In this document: piece by piece, positions 1 through 6,855 of the stretch
Position numbering within the stretch: position 1 is the stretch's first letter
How the letters are laid out: each line of letters begins with the position of its first letter
Virus record (IMG/VR): IMGVR_UViG_3300031825_000403
Location: 1-40,433 of that record
Length of the DNA stretch: 40,433 bases
Strand: one strand, 5' to 3'
Source: a virus
Made by a program: the position numbers and the translations under genes
Notes under the pieces: model-generated
What the model saw: only the letters and a program-made list of their open reading frames with translations
Databases searched by the model: none
What the model was told of the DNA's origin: nothing

Positions 1-147
1 AGTGCTGCGGGACAGCAGCGCCCGGTTCGTGGTGGCGCCGGCCATCAGGCATGCGGCCGTCAGCGCGAAGTAGAGGCCAAAGCTCTGCTTCGGCACGTGG
101 AACACCTCGATCAACACAAACGGAGAAGCGCTGACGATGTAATTTAG
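1..147 (-). pseudogene. MFS drug transporter (Bcr/CflA-type) fragment
   Basis: Read on the minus strand, the frame is open from about 165 to the left edge and encodes NYIVSASPFVLIEVF, then VPKQSFGLYFALTAACLMAG. This is the pattern of the middle of Bcr/CflA-family major facilitator drug exporters, where a SPFV motif is followed by a short loop and the next membrane helix. The resemblance stops at about 139-150, and the frame meets a TAG at 166-168, so the upstream half of the transporter is missing here. The rest lies beyond the left edge. The simplest reading is a host gene cut at a prophage boundary. An old degraded gene or an assembly junction is also possible. Family recognition is from memory of the motif, not from a search. 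Confidence 0.5.
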
Positions 148-165
148 AGTCACGCATTCATCCGG

Positions 166-495
166 CTATCTCGATTCTCTCCGCGCTGGTACAGGGTACT
201 CGCGCTCTATGGCATCGAGATCCAGGGGCGCAGAGCTGTCGAGCGCATCCATGACAGCCTTCAACCGGGCGAAGTGGAGTTGCCCTTCTTCCTCGGTTAC
301 GCCGGTCAGGAATGGGGCAAAGTATTTGCCTACTACCCGGGCCCCGTAGACCCGACCCCTGCGCGCGCCGTAGTTGTGGGCGTGCTCGATAAGAGACAAG
401 AGGGCGTCCTTCGACTGCAACTCACTGCGATCCGCAGGGAGCGATCCGATCCACTCTTCTATGATGTGCTCGAAATGCTGGTTGTCGCTGGTCAC
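166..495 (-). CDS. hypothetical protein, 109 aa
   Basis: A 109-residue acidic, mostly helical protein with no domain I recognise. It starts with GTG at 495 and its start overlaps the stop of the upstream HTH gene by 4 bases, so the two are probably translationally coupled and made together. It ends at the TAG that also closes the transporter fragment's frame. The middle holds a small basic stretch (YGARRGRVYGARV) between two helical segments. A role as partner or modulator of the neighbouring DNA-binding protein is only a guess from the coupling. Confidence 0.6.
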   Translation of the reverse strand: MTSDNQHFEHIIEEWIGSLPADRSELQSKDALLSLIEHAHNYGARRGRVYGARVVGKYFAPFLTGVTEEEGQLHFARLKAVMDALDSSAPLDLDAIEREYPVPARRESR

Positions 496-755
496 GTCGT
501 CGCCTCGGCCTTTCCCGGCAGCTTCACCGGCCGCCCCCGTCCCGCTTTCCCTTCGCCGCTCTGTTGCCGCTGCATCAACAGCGCGTCCGCGACCTCTCGC
601 TTGATCAGGCGTTGCGTGCGCCCCTCTGGCGTGATTTCCAGTCGCGATGGGATTGCGTCGGCCTTCACCATCTGGTTCAGCCGACTACGGGTTACCCCCA
701 GCAAGTCCGCGACCTCCTGCATGGTGAGTTCTTCGATTGGGTTATCCATAACCAC
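492..755 (-). CDS. small HTH DNA-binding protein, excisionase/MerR-like
   Basis: An 87-residue protein whose first half (MQEVADLLGVTRSRLNQMVK, about residues 12-31) is a helix-turn-helix of the excisionase/MerR type. It is followed by a wing-like segment (LEITPEGRTQRLIKREVADA). The C-terminus carries GRGRPVK, an AT-hook-like core. The start is GTG at 755 or ATG at 749; neither has a clear ribosome site. The gene is divergent from the operon beginning at 904, and the space between them holds a promoter with a 14-bp palindrome, so this protein may bind there and control both directions. It could equally be an excisionase acting at the nearby boundary. Confidence 0.7.
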   Translation of the reverse strand: MVMDNPIEELTMQEVADLLGVTRSRLNQMVKADAIPSRLEITPEGRTQRLIKREVADALLMQRQQSGEGKAGRGRPVKLPGKAEATT

Positions 756-793
756 AGGATACCGCTATTTCTCTGACGTGTAAATATTTCCCG

Positions 794-822
794 TTGACAT
801 TTACTAATACGTATTAGATAAT
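794..822 (+). promoter_or_regulatory. strong sigma-70 promoter with palindromic operator in the spacer
   Basis: TTGACA at 794-799, a 17-base spacer and GATAAT at 817-822 make a near-consensus promoter pointing right, with transcription expected from about 829. The spacer contains a perfect 14-bp palindrome, CTAATACGTATTAG, at 804-817, whose last base is the first base of the -10 box. A dimer bound there would block RNA polymerase. The leader from 829 to 903 ends with AAGGAG nine bases before the ATG at 904. Confidence 0.75.
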
Positions 823-903
823 AGGGATAGACAAGACGAAGGCCCGGCGCCTCCCTGGAAAGATGAGCCGAGCCTTCCCGACCTCCCGAAGGAGATCACG
901 CTC

Positions 904-1362
904 ATGGTAGCACAGGCAGTCCGACCTATCCACCTCTCGCCGCTGGTGAAGGCGTGCGCGCAGTTCCACGATTACCACATTGCGCCCCGCAGCCTGACCG
1001 GCAACGACTGGACGGTCATCAACAAGACGGGCGCTGAGTATGTGGTGGACGCCGACCGCCAGACCTGCACCTGCCCTGCGTTCGCCAGCCGCCACCGACG
1101 CAACGAGACCAACTGCAAGCACGTGGAAGCCGTGAAACTGCATCGCGCAGGCGGCTACGCTCCCGCGCTCCCTGACGAATGCCTGCCACTATCGCCGGCA
1201 GATGATCCGTTTGCCCCTGAACCGGTAGGCGACGACGACGACCCGTTCCGCCGTCCCACGCTGGACGAGGAACTGCGCCTGGGATTCCAGGACGAGGAGC
1301 GGTCCAACCGCCGCACCCTGTCCGCTGCCGCGCGTGCCGCGCTGCTCTCCCTCTGGGACTGA
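904..1362 (+). CDS. SWIM zinc-finger domain protein
   Basis: A 152-residue protein with a SWIM-type zinc site: Cys55-x-Cys57 in QTCTCPAF and Cys71-x-His73 in NCKH, preceded by the typical strand (YVVDADRQT) that leads into CxC. SWIM domains bind DNA or proteins. After residue 80 the chain is acidic (GDDDDPF) and probably disordered, with a short helical end. AAGGAG lies nine bases before the ATG. It is the first gene of the rightward operon behind the 794-822 promoter. There is no helicase or transposase domain, so it is a stand-alone SWIM module of unknown target. Confidence 0.75.
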   Translation: MVAQAVRPIHLSPLVKACAQFHDYHIAPRSLTGNDWTVINKTGAEYVVDADRQTCTCPAFASRHRRNETNCKHVEAVKLHRAGGYAPALPDECLPLSPADDPFAPEPVGDDDDPFRRPTLDEELRLGFQDEERSNRRTLSAAARAALLSLWD

Positions 1363-1425
1363 TCGCCATCGACACGACACCAGCGGCGCGGTTCTCGGGC
1401 CGCTCCTTCTTCTGGAGATCAACCC

Positions 1426-1746
1426 ATGAGCCGCACTGCTGTTCTTCTTGCTTCCGTGCCCTGCGACTGCTGCAACAACCAGCTCCTGGAGAGCGAGGCC
1501 CGGTTGTCCGTCCGCGCGCTGAACGCCTGCCTGTGCTGGCGCTGCCGGGCGCGACTGGGAAGCCTGCCCAGCGTCCACCAGGCGCCGCCGGGGTGCTCGG
1601 TGCTGGTGACCGGCACCGGTTATGGCCTGTGGAATGCCGTGCTAACGGTGCCAGATGGTCGAGAGTTCGAAGGGAGCGCCTGGACGGATCACCAGGCGCT
1701 CTCCGCAGCGTGCGCCCAGGCTCGCGCCGCCGGGTCGCTGTCGTGA
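1426..1746 (+). CDS. Cys-rich probable zinc-binding protein, 106 aa
   Basis: The first 45 residues carry two cysteine clusters, Cys13/15/16 (PCDCCNNQLL) and Cys35/37/40 (CLCWRCRARL), the spacing of a treble-clef or zinc-ribbon knuckle. The C-terminal half has a beta pattern around GYGLWNAVLTVPDGREFEG. The stop TGA overlaps the ATG of the next gene by one base. The ATG at 1426 is preceded by CTGGAGATCAACCC, with GGAG at a normal distance. The function is unknown. Its place after the SWIM protein suggests a second small zinc protein of the accessory operon. Confidence 0.65.
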   Translation: MSRTAVLLASVPCDCCNNQLLESEARLSVRALNACLCWRCRARLGSLPSVHQAPPGCSVLVTGTGYGLWNAVLTVPDGREFEGSAWTDHQALSAACAQARAAGSLS

Positions 1747-1931
1747 TGCTCCTGCTCCTGCTGCGCCTCCTGGTCGGGCTCTATACCGGGATGGCGCAGT
1801 GGTGGCTCGCGATGCTCGATGGCGTGGTCACTCGCGAGGAGCGGAGGGCGATCGTGCGCGCCGTGCTGGTCCCGGAGTGTCGGGCGATTCCGGTCGCCCG
1901 GGAGATAGCCGCGGAGATCGAGCGCACTTAG
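1746..1931 (+). CDS. small membrane protein, 61 aa
   Basis: The ATG overlaps the TGA of the preceding gene by one base, which fixes the start and implies coupled translation. The N-terminus MLLLLLRLLVGLYTGMAQWW is strongly hydrophobic and fits one membrane helix. The remaining 40 residues form a charged amphipathic helix ending in IAAEIERT. No family is recognised. It could be a regulator or inner-membrane exclusion peptide, but nothing in the sequence decides this. Confidence 0.55.
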   Translation: MLLLLLRLLVGLYTGMAQWWLAMLDGVVTREERRAIVRAVLVPECRAIPVAREIAAEIERT

Positions 1932-2050
1932 GGGGAGGAAACGTCACGGGGTGCGACTTTTACCGCATAGCATAACTGGGTGACATTACGGAGCCCGGCG
2001 AGCCTTTGACGGCCCAGTGTCGGCTGTGGTACTAAGCATGCAGGAACCTG

Positions 2051-2087
2051 GCAACCGGTTGCGAACTACCTGAGCAACCGATGCGAA
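2051..2087 (+). repeat. two direct GCAACCG..TGCGAA repeats, the first a perfect palindrome
   Basis: GCAACCGGTTGCGAA at 2051-2065 and GCAACCGATGCGAA at 2074-2087 are near-identical. The first contains the perfect 12-bp palindrome GCAACCGGTTGC. They lie 17-53 bases before the start of the signal-peptide gene at 2104, where an operator or promoter element would be expected. Confidence 0.55.
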
Positions 2088-2103
2088 ACGAGGGGATTTC
2101 GAG

Positions 2104-2363
2104 ATGAAACGATTTCTTGCCCTCGCCGCGCTGGCCATGGTCGCCTGCGCCGCTCGGGCTGATTACTTCAGTGCCCACACCAGGAAGGACCGTAAGTACG
2201 TCCTCGGCTACCATCGCTCCGAATCGTCACGGATAACTACGGCTTCAAAGGCAATACGAATCCGTAAACTGGCACGAGTGGCACCCAGAAGTACACGAAA
2301 TCCCCGTCCAGCCCGCACCAATCCAGCACGTACAAGTTCAACAAAATACTCGAGCAACTATGA
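2104..2363 (+). pseudogene. frameshifted small secreted protein
   Basis: The ATG at 2104 follows GAGGGG and opens with a clean signal peptide (MKRFLALAALAMVACAARA). The next part, HTRKDRKYVLGYHRS, fits a family of small secreted bacterial proteins with a K/R-D-G-x-Y-V...H-R-S/T motif, followed in intact members by a DNY-x(3)-GN-x-NPYTG motif. That second half is present here but in another frame: VTDNYGFKGNTNP from about 2226, then a TAA at 2265-2267 where Tyr is expected, then TGTSGTQKYTKS. The second frame ends with TGA at 2361-2363, overlapping the next gene's ATG, as an intact ancestral gene would. One frameshift near 2220-2230 plus one nonsense codon explain the region. Confidence 0.6.
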
Positions 2364-2599
2364 TCCCGCCCCACTACCTCGACCAACTAGCGCTGATCCG
2401 AAACCAAGCGTACTTTGACGCCAAGCGGGGGCATGTCGAGCTCGGATACCTCGAATTGCGCCGAGGCTGGGAGCGTGCCTGCCTGCTCACGGAGCCCTGG
2501 AGCGAAGCGCTTTCCCAGCGCTGGGAGCAGACGATTGCGGAGTTTCTCGATTCGAATCCGGACTTCACGCCTGCCCGGCATCACCCGGCGTCAGCCTGA
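2360..2599 (+). CDS. hypothetical protein, 79 aa
   Basis: A 79-residue, mostly helical protein (MIPPHYLDQLALIRNQ..., ELRRGWERACLL, LSQRWEQTIAEFLD) with no recognised domain. Its ATG overlaps the TGA of the broken upstream gene in the ATGA arrangement, which supports the start and indicates that the pair was once translated in tandem. There is no ribosome site of its own, so expression may now be reduced because the upstream frame is broken. Confidence 0.5.
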   Translation: MIPPHYLDQLALIRNQAYFDAKRGHVELGYLELRRGWERACLLTEPWSEALSQRWEQTIAEFLDSNPDFTPARHHPASA

Positions 2600-2945
2600 C
2601 GGTTACGCCTAGCTGGGGCGACTTCGGCTGGGCCATTTGAGCCAGGTATATTCTTTCTAAATCTACGGGCTGGAATGAATCCGCCGCCCGGGAGTCTATG
2701 CTTCCTCTTCATCCTGCCCGGCAGTGCTGTCCGGGAGTTCTCTCCGTGGCTCGTGGCCTCGCTCATCCGCCCTTAAACCGACCTAATTCTCCCAGGCTCC
2801 CGAGACGACCCGCGAGAAGGCGGAGAAGGACGGTAAGGCGGCGTGTAAGGTGTGCAAGCCTTGAGTAGTACGGCTCGGGGCATGATGGTAGTCATGCGGG
2901 GCCTGTCTGCCTGGGGGTCCCGCGGAAGAAGCAAGAGGAAACCTA
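2600..2945. other. 346-bp region without an intact gene; possible 3-prime gene remnant at 2787-2864
   Basis: No intact gene fits here. On the plus strand, 2787-2864 is an open tail ending in AEKDGKAACKVCKP and a TGA. A C-terminal CKVCKP after an AE-K-x-G helix is typical of the short zinc-binding module at the end of Ada-like and secreted nuclease-like proteins, so this may be the 3-prime end of a lost gene. A TAA just upstream at 2784 closes the frame. A small stem, GCATGA/TCATGC, sits at 2880-2897 just before the duplicated leader. Confidence 0.35.
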
Positions 2946-3300
2946 GTGGAACGCCCAATCCCAGAACAGGTTCCGGAGCCGCCTGTGGCTCCTTTGCCGC
3001 GCAAGCGCCGGAGCGCTCCCGAGATCGTGGTTCAGAGCGTCAACCGGCCCAGCGGAGCCGCCGTAGTCCGCGCCGCATTGGCGTTGATGCGGCTGGACAG
3101 GGAGCGCCGCGCCGCGGAAGCGGGAGACGAATAGAACTTCCACCGCACCAGCCCGGAATTGGACTTTATCCGGGCTGCTAGTCGGTCCTGATCTTACTCC
3201 GTGGTCGCGCAGGACCTATCTGCCTTGAGGTCCCGCGAAAGTAACTAAAGGAAGCCAAATGGAGCGCGTAATTCCTGAACATGTTCCGGAGCAGCCGGCG
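2893..3300 (+). repeat. duplicated leader plus gene start (about 2893-2985 and 3204-3300)
   Basis: Two stretches about 310 bp apart align from the leader into the first codons of the following genes. Shared blocks include CCT.TCTGCCT, GAGGTCCCGCG or GGGGTCCCGCG, a purine-rich ribosome site, and the codons for MER-x-IPE-x-VPE. The second copy starts with ATG and the first with GTG. This is a diverged tandem duplication of the regulatory region together with the first dozen codons. Confidence 0.65.
2946..3134 (+). CDS. small protein, 62 aa, N-terminus shared with the next gene
   Basis: The GTG start at 2946 follows AAGAGGAAACCTA. The N-terminus MERPIPEQVPEPP matches MERVIPEHVPEQP of the gene at 3259. 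After that the two diverge: here a basic stretch (PRKRRSAPEIV) is followed by an arginine-rich amphipathic helix (VVRAALALMRLDRERRAAE). No function is recognised. Confidence 0.55.
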   Translation: MERPIPEQVPEPPVAPLPRKRRSAPEIVVQSVNRPSGAAVVRAALALMRLDRERRAAEAGDE

Positions 3301-3531
3301 GACCCCGACGAGGTGATGCGGACGCTGCCGCTGCCGACGGACATCCGCCCCCTGCCGGCTGGCCCGCTTTACGGCGATGCCGTCTGGGGCGCAGAGATCG
3401 AAGGGCGCCGCTACGTGGGATACGCGGACGGCTCGGTGGACGAGATGCCCGCCCCCGGCACGGCTGCCAGCCAGGCATTAGATGAGAGCCTGCTTCGGCA
3501 CGCCGCGCGCCTGGCAAAGGCATCCAAGTGA
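3259..3531 (+). CDS. small protein, 90 aa, DGS/MPAPGT family
   Basis: The ATG at 3259 follows AAAGGAAGCCAA. The protein has a Pro-rich N-terminus, then beta-like segments and the motif YADGSVDEMPAPGT at about residues 55-68, followed by a helix. The same motif (DADGSICTMPAPGT) and the preceding LP-x-G pattern occur in the gene at 30312, 27 kb away on the other strand, so the two are paralogues. Its first 13 residues match the neighbouring 62-residue protein. The function is unknown. Confidence 0.65.
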   Translation: MERVIPEHVPEQPADPDEVMRTLPLPTDIRPLPAGPLYGDAVWGAEIEGRRYVGYADGSVDEMPAPGTAASQALDESLLRHAARLAKASK

Positions 3532-3665
3532 CCACCCGCGAGCCCTCCCCGTTGCCGCGCATACCGTTCGATTGCTCGTAAAACGACACGCTGACCGCAG
3601 GAACTACCTGGGTAGCCGGGGAAGCGGTGGGGGAGATCCTGCGAGGGTAAGCCGTACGCAGCAAG

Positions 3666-3696
3666 GCCCCCGGAGTCCAACGCGGACTCCGGGGGC
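3666..3696. terminator. 13-bp perfect hairpin after the rightward operon
   Basis: A perfect stem of 13 bp (GCCCCCGGAGTCC with its complement) encloses the loop AACGC. It lies between the end of the rightward operon (3531) and the convergent gene ending at 3764. There is no T-run on either side, so it is not a classic intrinsic terminator; it may protect 3-prime ends or act with Rho. AGCCGTAC occurs on both flanks (3651-3658 and 3702-3709). Confidence 0.45.
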
Positions 3697-3763
3697 AAGC
3701 AAGCCGTACAACGCCAGGCGTTATACCGTTAGGTGATCGCACCGGAAGACCTAGTAGGCCCTC

Positions 3764-3958
3764 CTAGCTACCATTGAGTCGTCCCTGGGACTCGAGTTTT
3801 TGCACGCAGTCCGGGCAGAACACCCGGACCTCACGGCCCTGAAAGTAGATCGGGAAGGGCTGATCCGGTGGCACCGAGAAGGGGCGCCCGCACTCGTAAC
3901 ACACGGTGATCCGCGGCGGAACCGCCGCGGCCGGCTCGCGGGGTGGCTGATCAGACAT
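3764..3958 (-). CDS. zinc-ribbon protein, 64 aa
   Basis: A 64-residue protein with two CxxC knuckles, Cys20/Cys23 (CYECGRPF) and Cys48/Cys51 (FCPDCVQKL), about 25 residues apart, as in zinc-ribbon proteins. The first 16 residues are Pro/Ala-rich and probably disordered. It lies beyond the terminator of the late operon on the same strand, so it depends on read-through or on a promoter in 3959-4040 that I could not identify. The role is unknown. Confidence 0.65.
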   Translation of the reverse strand: MSDQPPREPAAAVPPRITVCYECGRPFSVPPDQPFPIYFQGREVRVFCPDCVQKLESQGRLNGS

Positions 3959-4045
3959 CGTGAGTTTGTCCAGGTGAAGAGAGAGCAGCTTCAGGATACC
4001 CGCCTATGGAGCGGTGAATAATCCCGGGCCAGAAATGCGCAAAAC

Positions 4046-4082
4046 GCCCCCGGTCTGCACCAATGCGCCGCAGATCGGGGGC
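4046..4082 (-). terminator. late operon terminator
   Basis: A 13-bp stem (with one G-T pair) around an 11-base loop. On the minus strand it is followed by GTTTTGCGC, and on the plus strand by TTTCTC, so it may work in both directions. It sits 24 bases after the last structural gene. Confidence 0.75.
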
Positions 4083-4106
4083 TTTCTCGTGTCGATCGTA
4101 GCGGCG

Positions 4107-4490
4107 CTACCCCGGCCGCACCGCCAGCATCCCCGTCCGGAATGTGTGGGGCTTCCCGGCCGCCGTCGTCCAGAGGCATCGGACGTAGAGGTTGACCGTC
4201 TGCGAGGGCAGGCCTGCCGTCTTATCCGGCGCGATGGTCGCCTGCGCGGTGCCATCCGGCGCGGAGACGGTCACGATGCCGCCGAGGTCCCCGTTGTCCA
4301 GATCGAACACCGCGTCGTCGTCGGAATCGGAGAGGGACTTCTTCCCGATGATCCGGACCACGCCGGTGCTGATGTCCTGGGCGCTCTCCGTGTCATCCAC
4401 GATGGTCTTCACCGCGAGGTTGAGCTTCAGTTCGTCGCCGCGCGTCATTACCAGCGAGAAATCGTTAAACGCGTGTCCGGTCTCACTCAT
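4107..4490 (-). CDS. baseplate upper protein N-terminal-like (BppU-like) domain protein
   Basis: A 127-residue all-beta protein: MTRGDELKLNLAVKTI, then ISTGVVRIIGKK, then DLDNGDLGGIVTV, then a C-terminal YVRCLWTTAAGKPHTFRTG. This strand order, with GD near the start and a final GML-V-x-P, resembles the Ig-like N-terminal domain of phage baseplate upper proteins, which dock receptor-binding parts to the tail tip. Its start overlaps the preceding fibre gene by 8 bases. It is the last gene of the structural operon. Family assignment is by pattern only. Confidence 0.6.
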   Translation of the reverse strand: MSETGHAFNDFSLVMTRGDELKLNLAVKTIVDDTESAQDISTGVVRIIGKKSLSDSDDDAVFDLDNGDLGGIVTVSAPDGTAQATIAPDKTAGLPSQTVNLYVRCLWTTAAGKPHTFRTGMLAVRPG

Positions 4491-5901
4491 TACCGCAGAT
4501 CTCCACTGTTCCGCCGTAGGTCACGGCCGGAGTAACCGTCCCGCCGTAGGTCGGCACCACTACCTCGACACTCCCGCCGTAAGCCGCAGCCAGGCTGATG
4601 CCGCCACCATAGGCCACGGCCGCCGCCACCAGGCCGCCCCAAAGCTCGGCGATCTCGACCGACCCGCCGTAGCACACCACCGCGGCGATGATGAGGAGCT
4701 CGCCGGAGAGCGTGCCCGTGCCGAACACCTCGCCGGCCAGGAGCCGCGAGACGAGCAGCTCCGCCGCGGCCGTGCCCACCCCAGCCACCGCCCCCGCCAG
4801 GCGCCGCGCGATCTCCAACTCACCCGCCGCGCTGCCGGCGCCCGCGAGTGCGCCGGTGAGCAGTCGCCGTATCTCCAGCGAGCCGGCCACGTCGCCTGCA
4901 CCATCCGCGCTGCCGGCGAGGAGCCGCTCAATTCGGAGTGCCGCCTCCGTCGCGCCGAGGCCGGAGACATTTCCCGCGAGGAGCCGCCGTAGCTCCAACG
5001 CTCCATTGACCGCACCCACTCCCGCCGCCGCGCCTGCCAATAAGCGCCGGACCTCGGCCGCGCCTGTGACGCTGCCCTGCCCGGACAGAGCGCCCGCGAG
5101 GAGCCGGGAGACCTGCAGCGCTCCGGACGCGCCGCCTACCCCGTTGATGGTCGCAGCGAGGAACAGGGGCACTGCGGGCCAGCGATAGGCGCCCCCCGTG
5201 CGGACGCGGTATAACCCCCACGGGTCCGAGTAGGTGGCCCGTAACTCCCACGGTGAGAGCGCTCGGGTATAGAGCCGGGTGAGCTGGATCGCGCCCGCAA
5301 AGAGTTGCTGTATGCTGGTTCGCGCACCGATATTCAGCGTGTCGAGGCCCGCGTCCAGCGTCCTGCTCGTGCTGCTTGTCGCCACCCGCACGCCGTCCAC
5401 CCAGACCTCGTGCGCGGTGGGACCGCGGCTTACGAACGCAAAGACGTGCGGTGCTCCGTCCGCAATGGATGGCCCTGCTGCCGCGATTATATTCGTGCCG
5501 TAAAAAACGCGCACACCGTTGCCGGTCACGTTGTCGTACGGGGCGAAGAAAAACCGGTTGGTGCTGGTGTTGCCCTGGTTAATACCGAAAGAGCAGTGAT
5601 CCGTGGTGTAGGACGTCGCACTCGCGATCTGAATGAGCGTCCACTCGGAGCGCGACGACATCAGCGAGGCGGGCACAGCCCCAAACGTCGTTACTCCGTT
5701 GGTGCCGTTGTAGGTCTGCTCCGGCCCAGCAGCCCCGCTCGTCCAGGAGACGCCGGAGGTATTCGTGCCGGGATAGCGGCCCACCAGGTCCCGCGGATTG
5801 CCACCCCGCTCCCAGAAGGGGAGGTCGAACACCAGCTTGCGCGCCAACGGGTGCCGGGCCTGGATGACGGGTCGGCGCGGCTTGACGGCTAGGCGGCTCA
5901 T
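4483..5901 (-). CDS. tail fibre with LamG-like domain and tandem repeats
   Basis: A 472-residue fibre. Residues 70-230 look like a concanavalin/LamG jelly-roll domain, with HEVWVDGVRVA and FAGAIQLTRLYTRALSPWEL, the usual closing motif. Residues about 249-405 are seven 20-residue repeats beginning RLLAG-x(3)-G-x-G, preceded by a partial copy. Residues 410-469 are five YGG-(S/T)-V repeats. The LamG part probably binds a surface sugar or protein and the repeats form the shaft. The start ATG overlaps the stop of the upstream gene by 4 bases, with GAGAT close before it. The domain order, binding head at the N-terminus and repeats at the C-terminus, is unusual for a fibre. Confidence 0.7.
   Translation of the reverse strand: MSRLAVKPRRPVIQARHPLARKLVFDLPFWERGGNPRDLVGRYPGTNTSGVSWTSGAAGPEQTYNGTNGVTTFGAVPASLMSSRSEWTLIQIASATSYTTDHCSFGINQGNTSTNRFFFAPYDNVTGNGVRVFYGTNIIAAAGPSIADGAPHVFAFVSRGPTAHEVWVDGVRVATSSTSRTLDAGLDTLNIGARTSIQQLFAGAIQLTRLYTRALSPWELRATYSDPWGLYRVRTGGAYRWPAVPLFLAATINGVGGASGALQVSRLLAGALSGQGSVTGAAEVRRLLAGAAAGVGAVNGALELRRLLAGNVSGLGATEAALRIERLLAGSADGAGDVAGSLEIRRLLTGALAGAGSAAGELEIARRLAGAVAGVGTAAAELLVSRLLAGEVFGTGTLSGELLIIAAVVCYGGSVEIAELWGGLVAAAVAYGGGISLAAAYGGSVEVVVPTYGGTVTPAVTYGGTVEICGNE
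4687..5166 (-). repeat. 60-bp tandem repeats coding the fibre shaft
   Basis: Seven diverged in-frame units of 60 bp, plus a partial eighth, encode RLLAG-x(3)-G-x-G-x(3)-G-x-L-E-(I/V/L)-R. Divergence between copies is mostly in the variable positions, so the array is old or under selection. It is a coding repeat, not CRISPR. Confidence 0.8.
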
Positions 5902-6356
5902 TGGATCTCGTCGTAGTAGTACTCATACGCCGCGCGATGGTTGCCGCCGGTGGCGTTCAGCGCTTGATCTGTCGCGTTCTTGATGGCAATGCCCCACTCG
6001 CTCCCGAGCGGTCCCAACACTCCCGTGTCGAACACGCCATAGAACGCTTTGTTAGTGCTCGCGGTGACCACGATCGTACCGAGTAGAGCGGCGTTCTCAA
6101 TGGTGATCGCCGCGTCAGAGCTGCCGGCGTTGTCATCCCGCGTCGTGCCGTCGCCGCGGATGAGATAGACCTCGTAAACCTTGTTGGCAGTCGGCGCGCT
6201 GCCGTTGCTCATCAGGCTCACGAACACCAGCGCCCCCGGCCGATTGTTGCTGTTGGTGAGCAGCGTAGACTGCCGGGCTGCCGCTGCCGCGAGGGAGGCC
6301 AGCGTGATTGTGAACGCGGCGGTTGCGTCGATCTTACGCGCGACTGCATTAGCCAC
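5898..6356 (-). CDS. phage structural protein, 152 aa
   Basis: GTG start at 6356 after GGAGGTGGCCC, overlapping the upstream gene by 8 bases. The protein is Ala/Thr/Asn-rich with alternating strands and small-residue turns (ALVFVSLMSNGSAPTANK, VYLIRGDGTTR, WGIAIKNATDQALN). This composition is common in small phage tail-tip or fibre-associated proteins. No catalytic motif is seen. The end, YEYYYDEIQ, is acidic and aromatic. A role at the tail tip is inferred only from position between fibre genes. Confidence 0.6.
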   Translation of the reverse strand: MANAVARKIDATAAFTITLASLAAAAARQSTLLTNSNNRPGALVFVSLMSNGSAPTANKVYEVYLIRGDGTTRDDNAGSSDAAITIENAALLGTIVVTASTNKAFYGVFDTGVLGPLGSEWGIAIKNATDQALNATGGNHRAAYEYYYDEIQ

Positions 6357-6852
6357 GGGCCACCTCCCATGCGGCGTTGAAATCCGCCGCCTCGATGGCG
6401 TTCGGCATCCCCACTACGCCCACGAACGCGGAAGCGATGCGGGCCGGCGTCCAGACGGTGATCTCCGGCGCCAGGGCGAGGAGCGCCGCGGATTGCTCGG
6501 TGCTGAAGACGGTCCCGGTGAGGGACTGGATCATCGCGCGCGTGGCAGAGTCTCCCAGGTCTACGCCGCCCGTAGCCGGGTCATTGAGCCAGCCAATGGC
6601 CCGCGTCAGGATCGGCGCGAAGGGGCTATCGCTGCCGGTGATGGCGCTCATGGTGAGCATCATCGTTTCCCCGGCCTCTGGCCCAAATACCGAGTAGAGG
6701 CCCCGGGCGTCCAGGAAGTGCGCGGCGCGCCCCGTAGTCACGTTCCGTGGCTCATGGAGGAGCGTGAAGGCCTGCTCGCGCGTAAGGCCGTCGTACGCGT
6801 CCTCTTGCAGCTCGGCCACCAGGGCGGCGGCTTGTTCGACGTTCAGGGGCAT
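6349..6852 (-). CDS. hypothetical phage protein, 167 aa, tail region
   Basis: ATG at 6852 with GGAGG eight bases upstream. The protein is helical throughout (VEQAAALVAELQEDAYDGLT, FTLLHEPRNVTT, AMIQSLTGTVFST) with no signal peptide or membrane segment. I recognise no family, though the pattern resembles small phage proteins found beside tail-fibre genes. The stop overlaps the next gene's start. It may be a tail-tip component or fibre chaperone. Confidence 0.55.
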   Translation of the reverse strand: MPLNVEQAAALVAELQEDAYDGLTREQAFTLLHEPRNVTTGRAAHFLDARGLYSVFGPEAGETMMLTMSAITGSDSPFAPILTRAIGWLNDPATGGVDLGDSATRAMIQSLTGTVFSTEQSAALLALAPEITVWTPARIASAFVGVVGMPNAIEAADFNAAWEVARG

Positions 6853-6855
6853 GGC

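Noticed and set aside
4687-5166. CRISPR array
   Set aside because: The 60-bp units are in-frame coding repeats with conserved protein positions, no unique spacers and no cas genes nearby.
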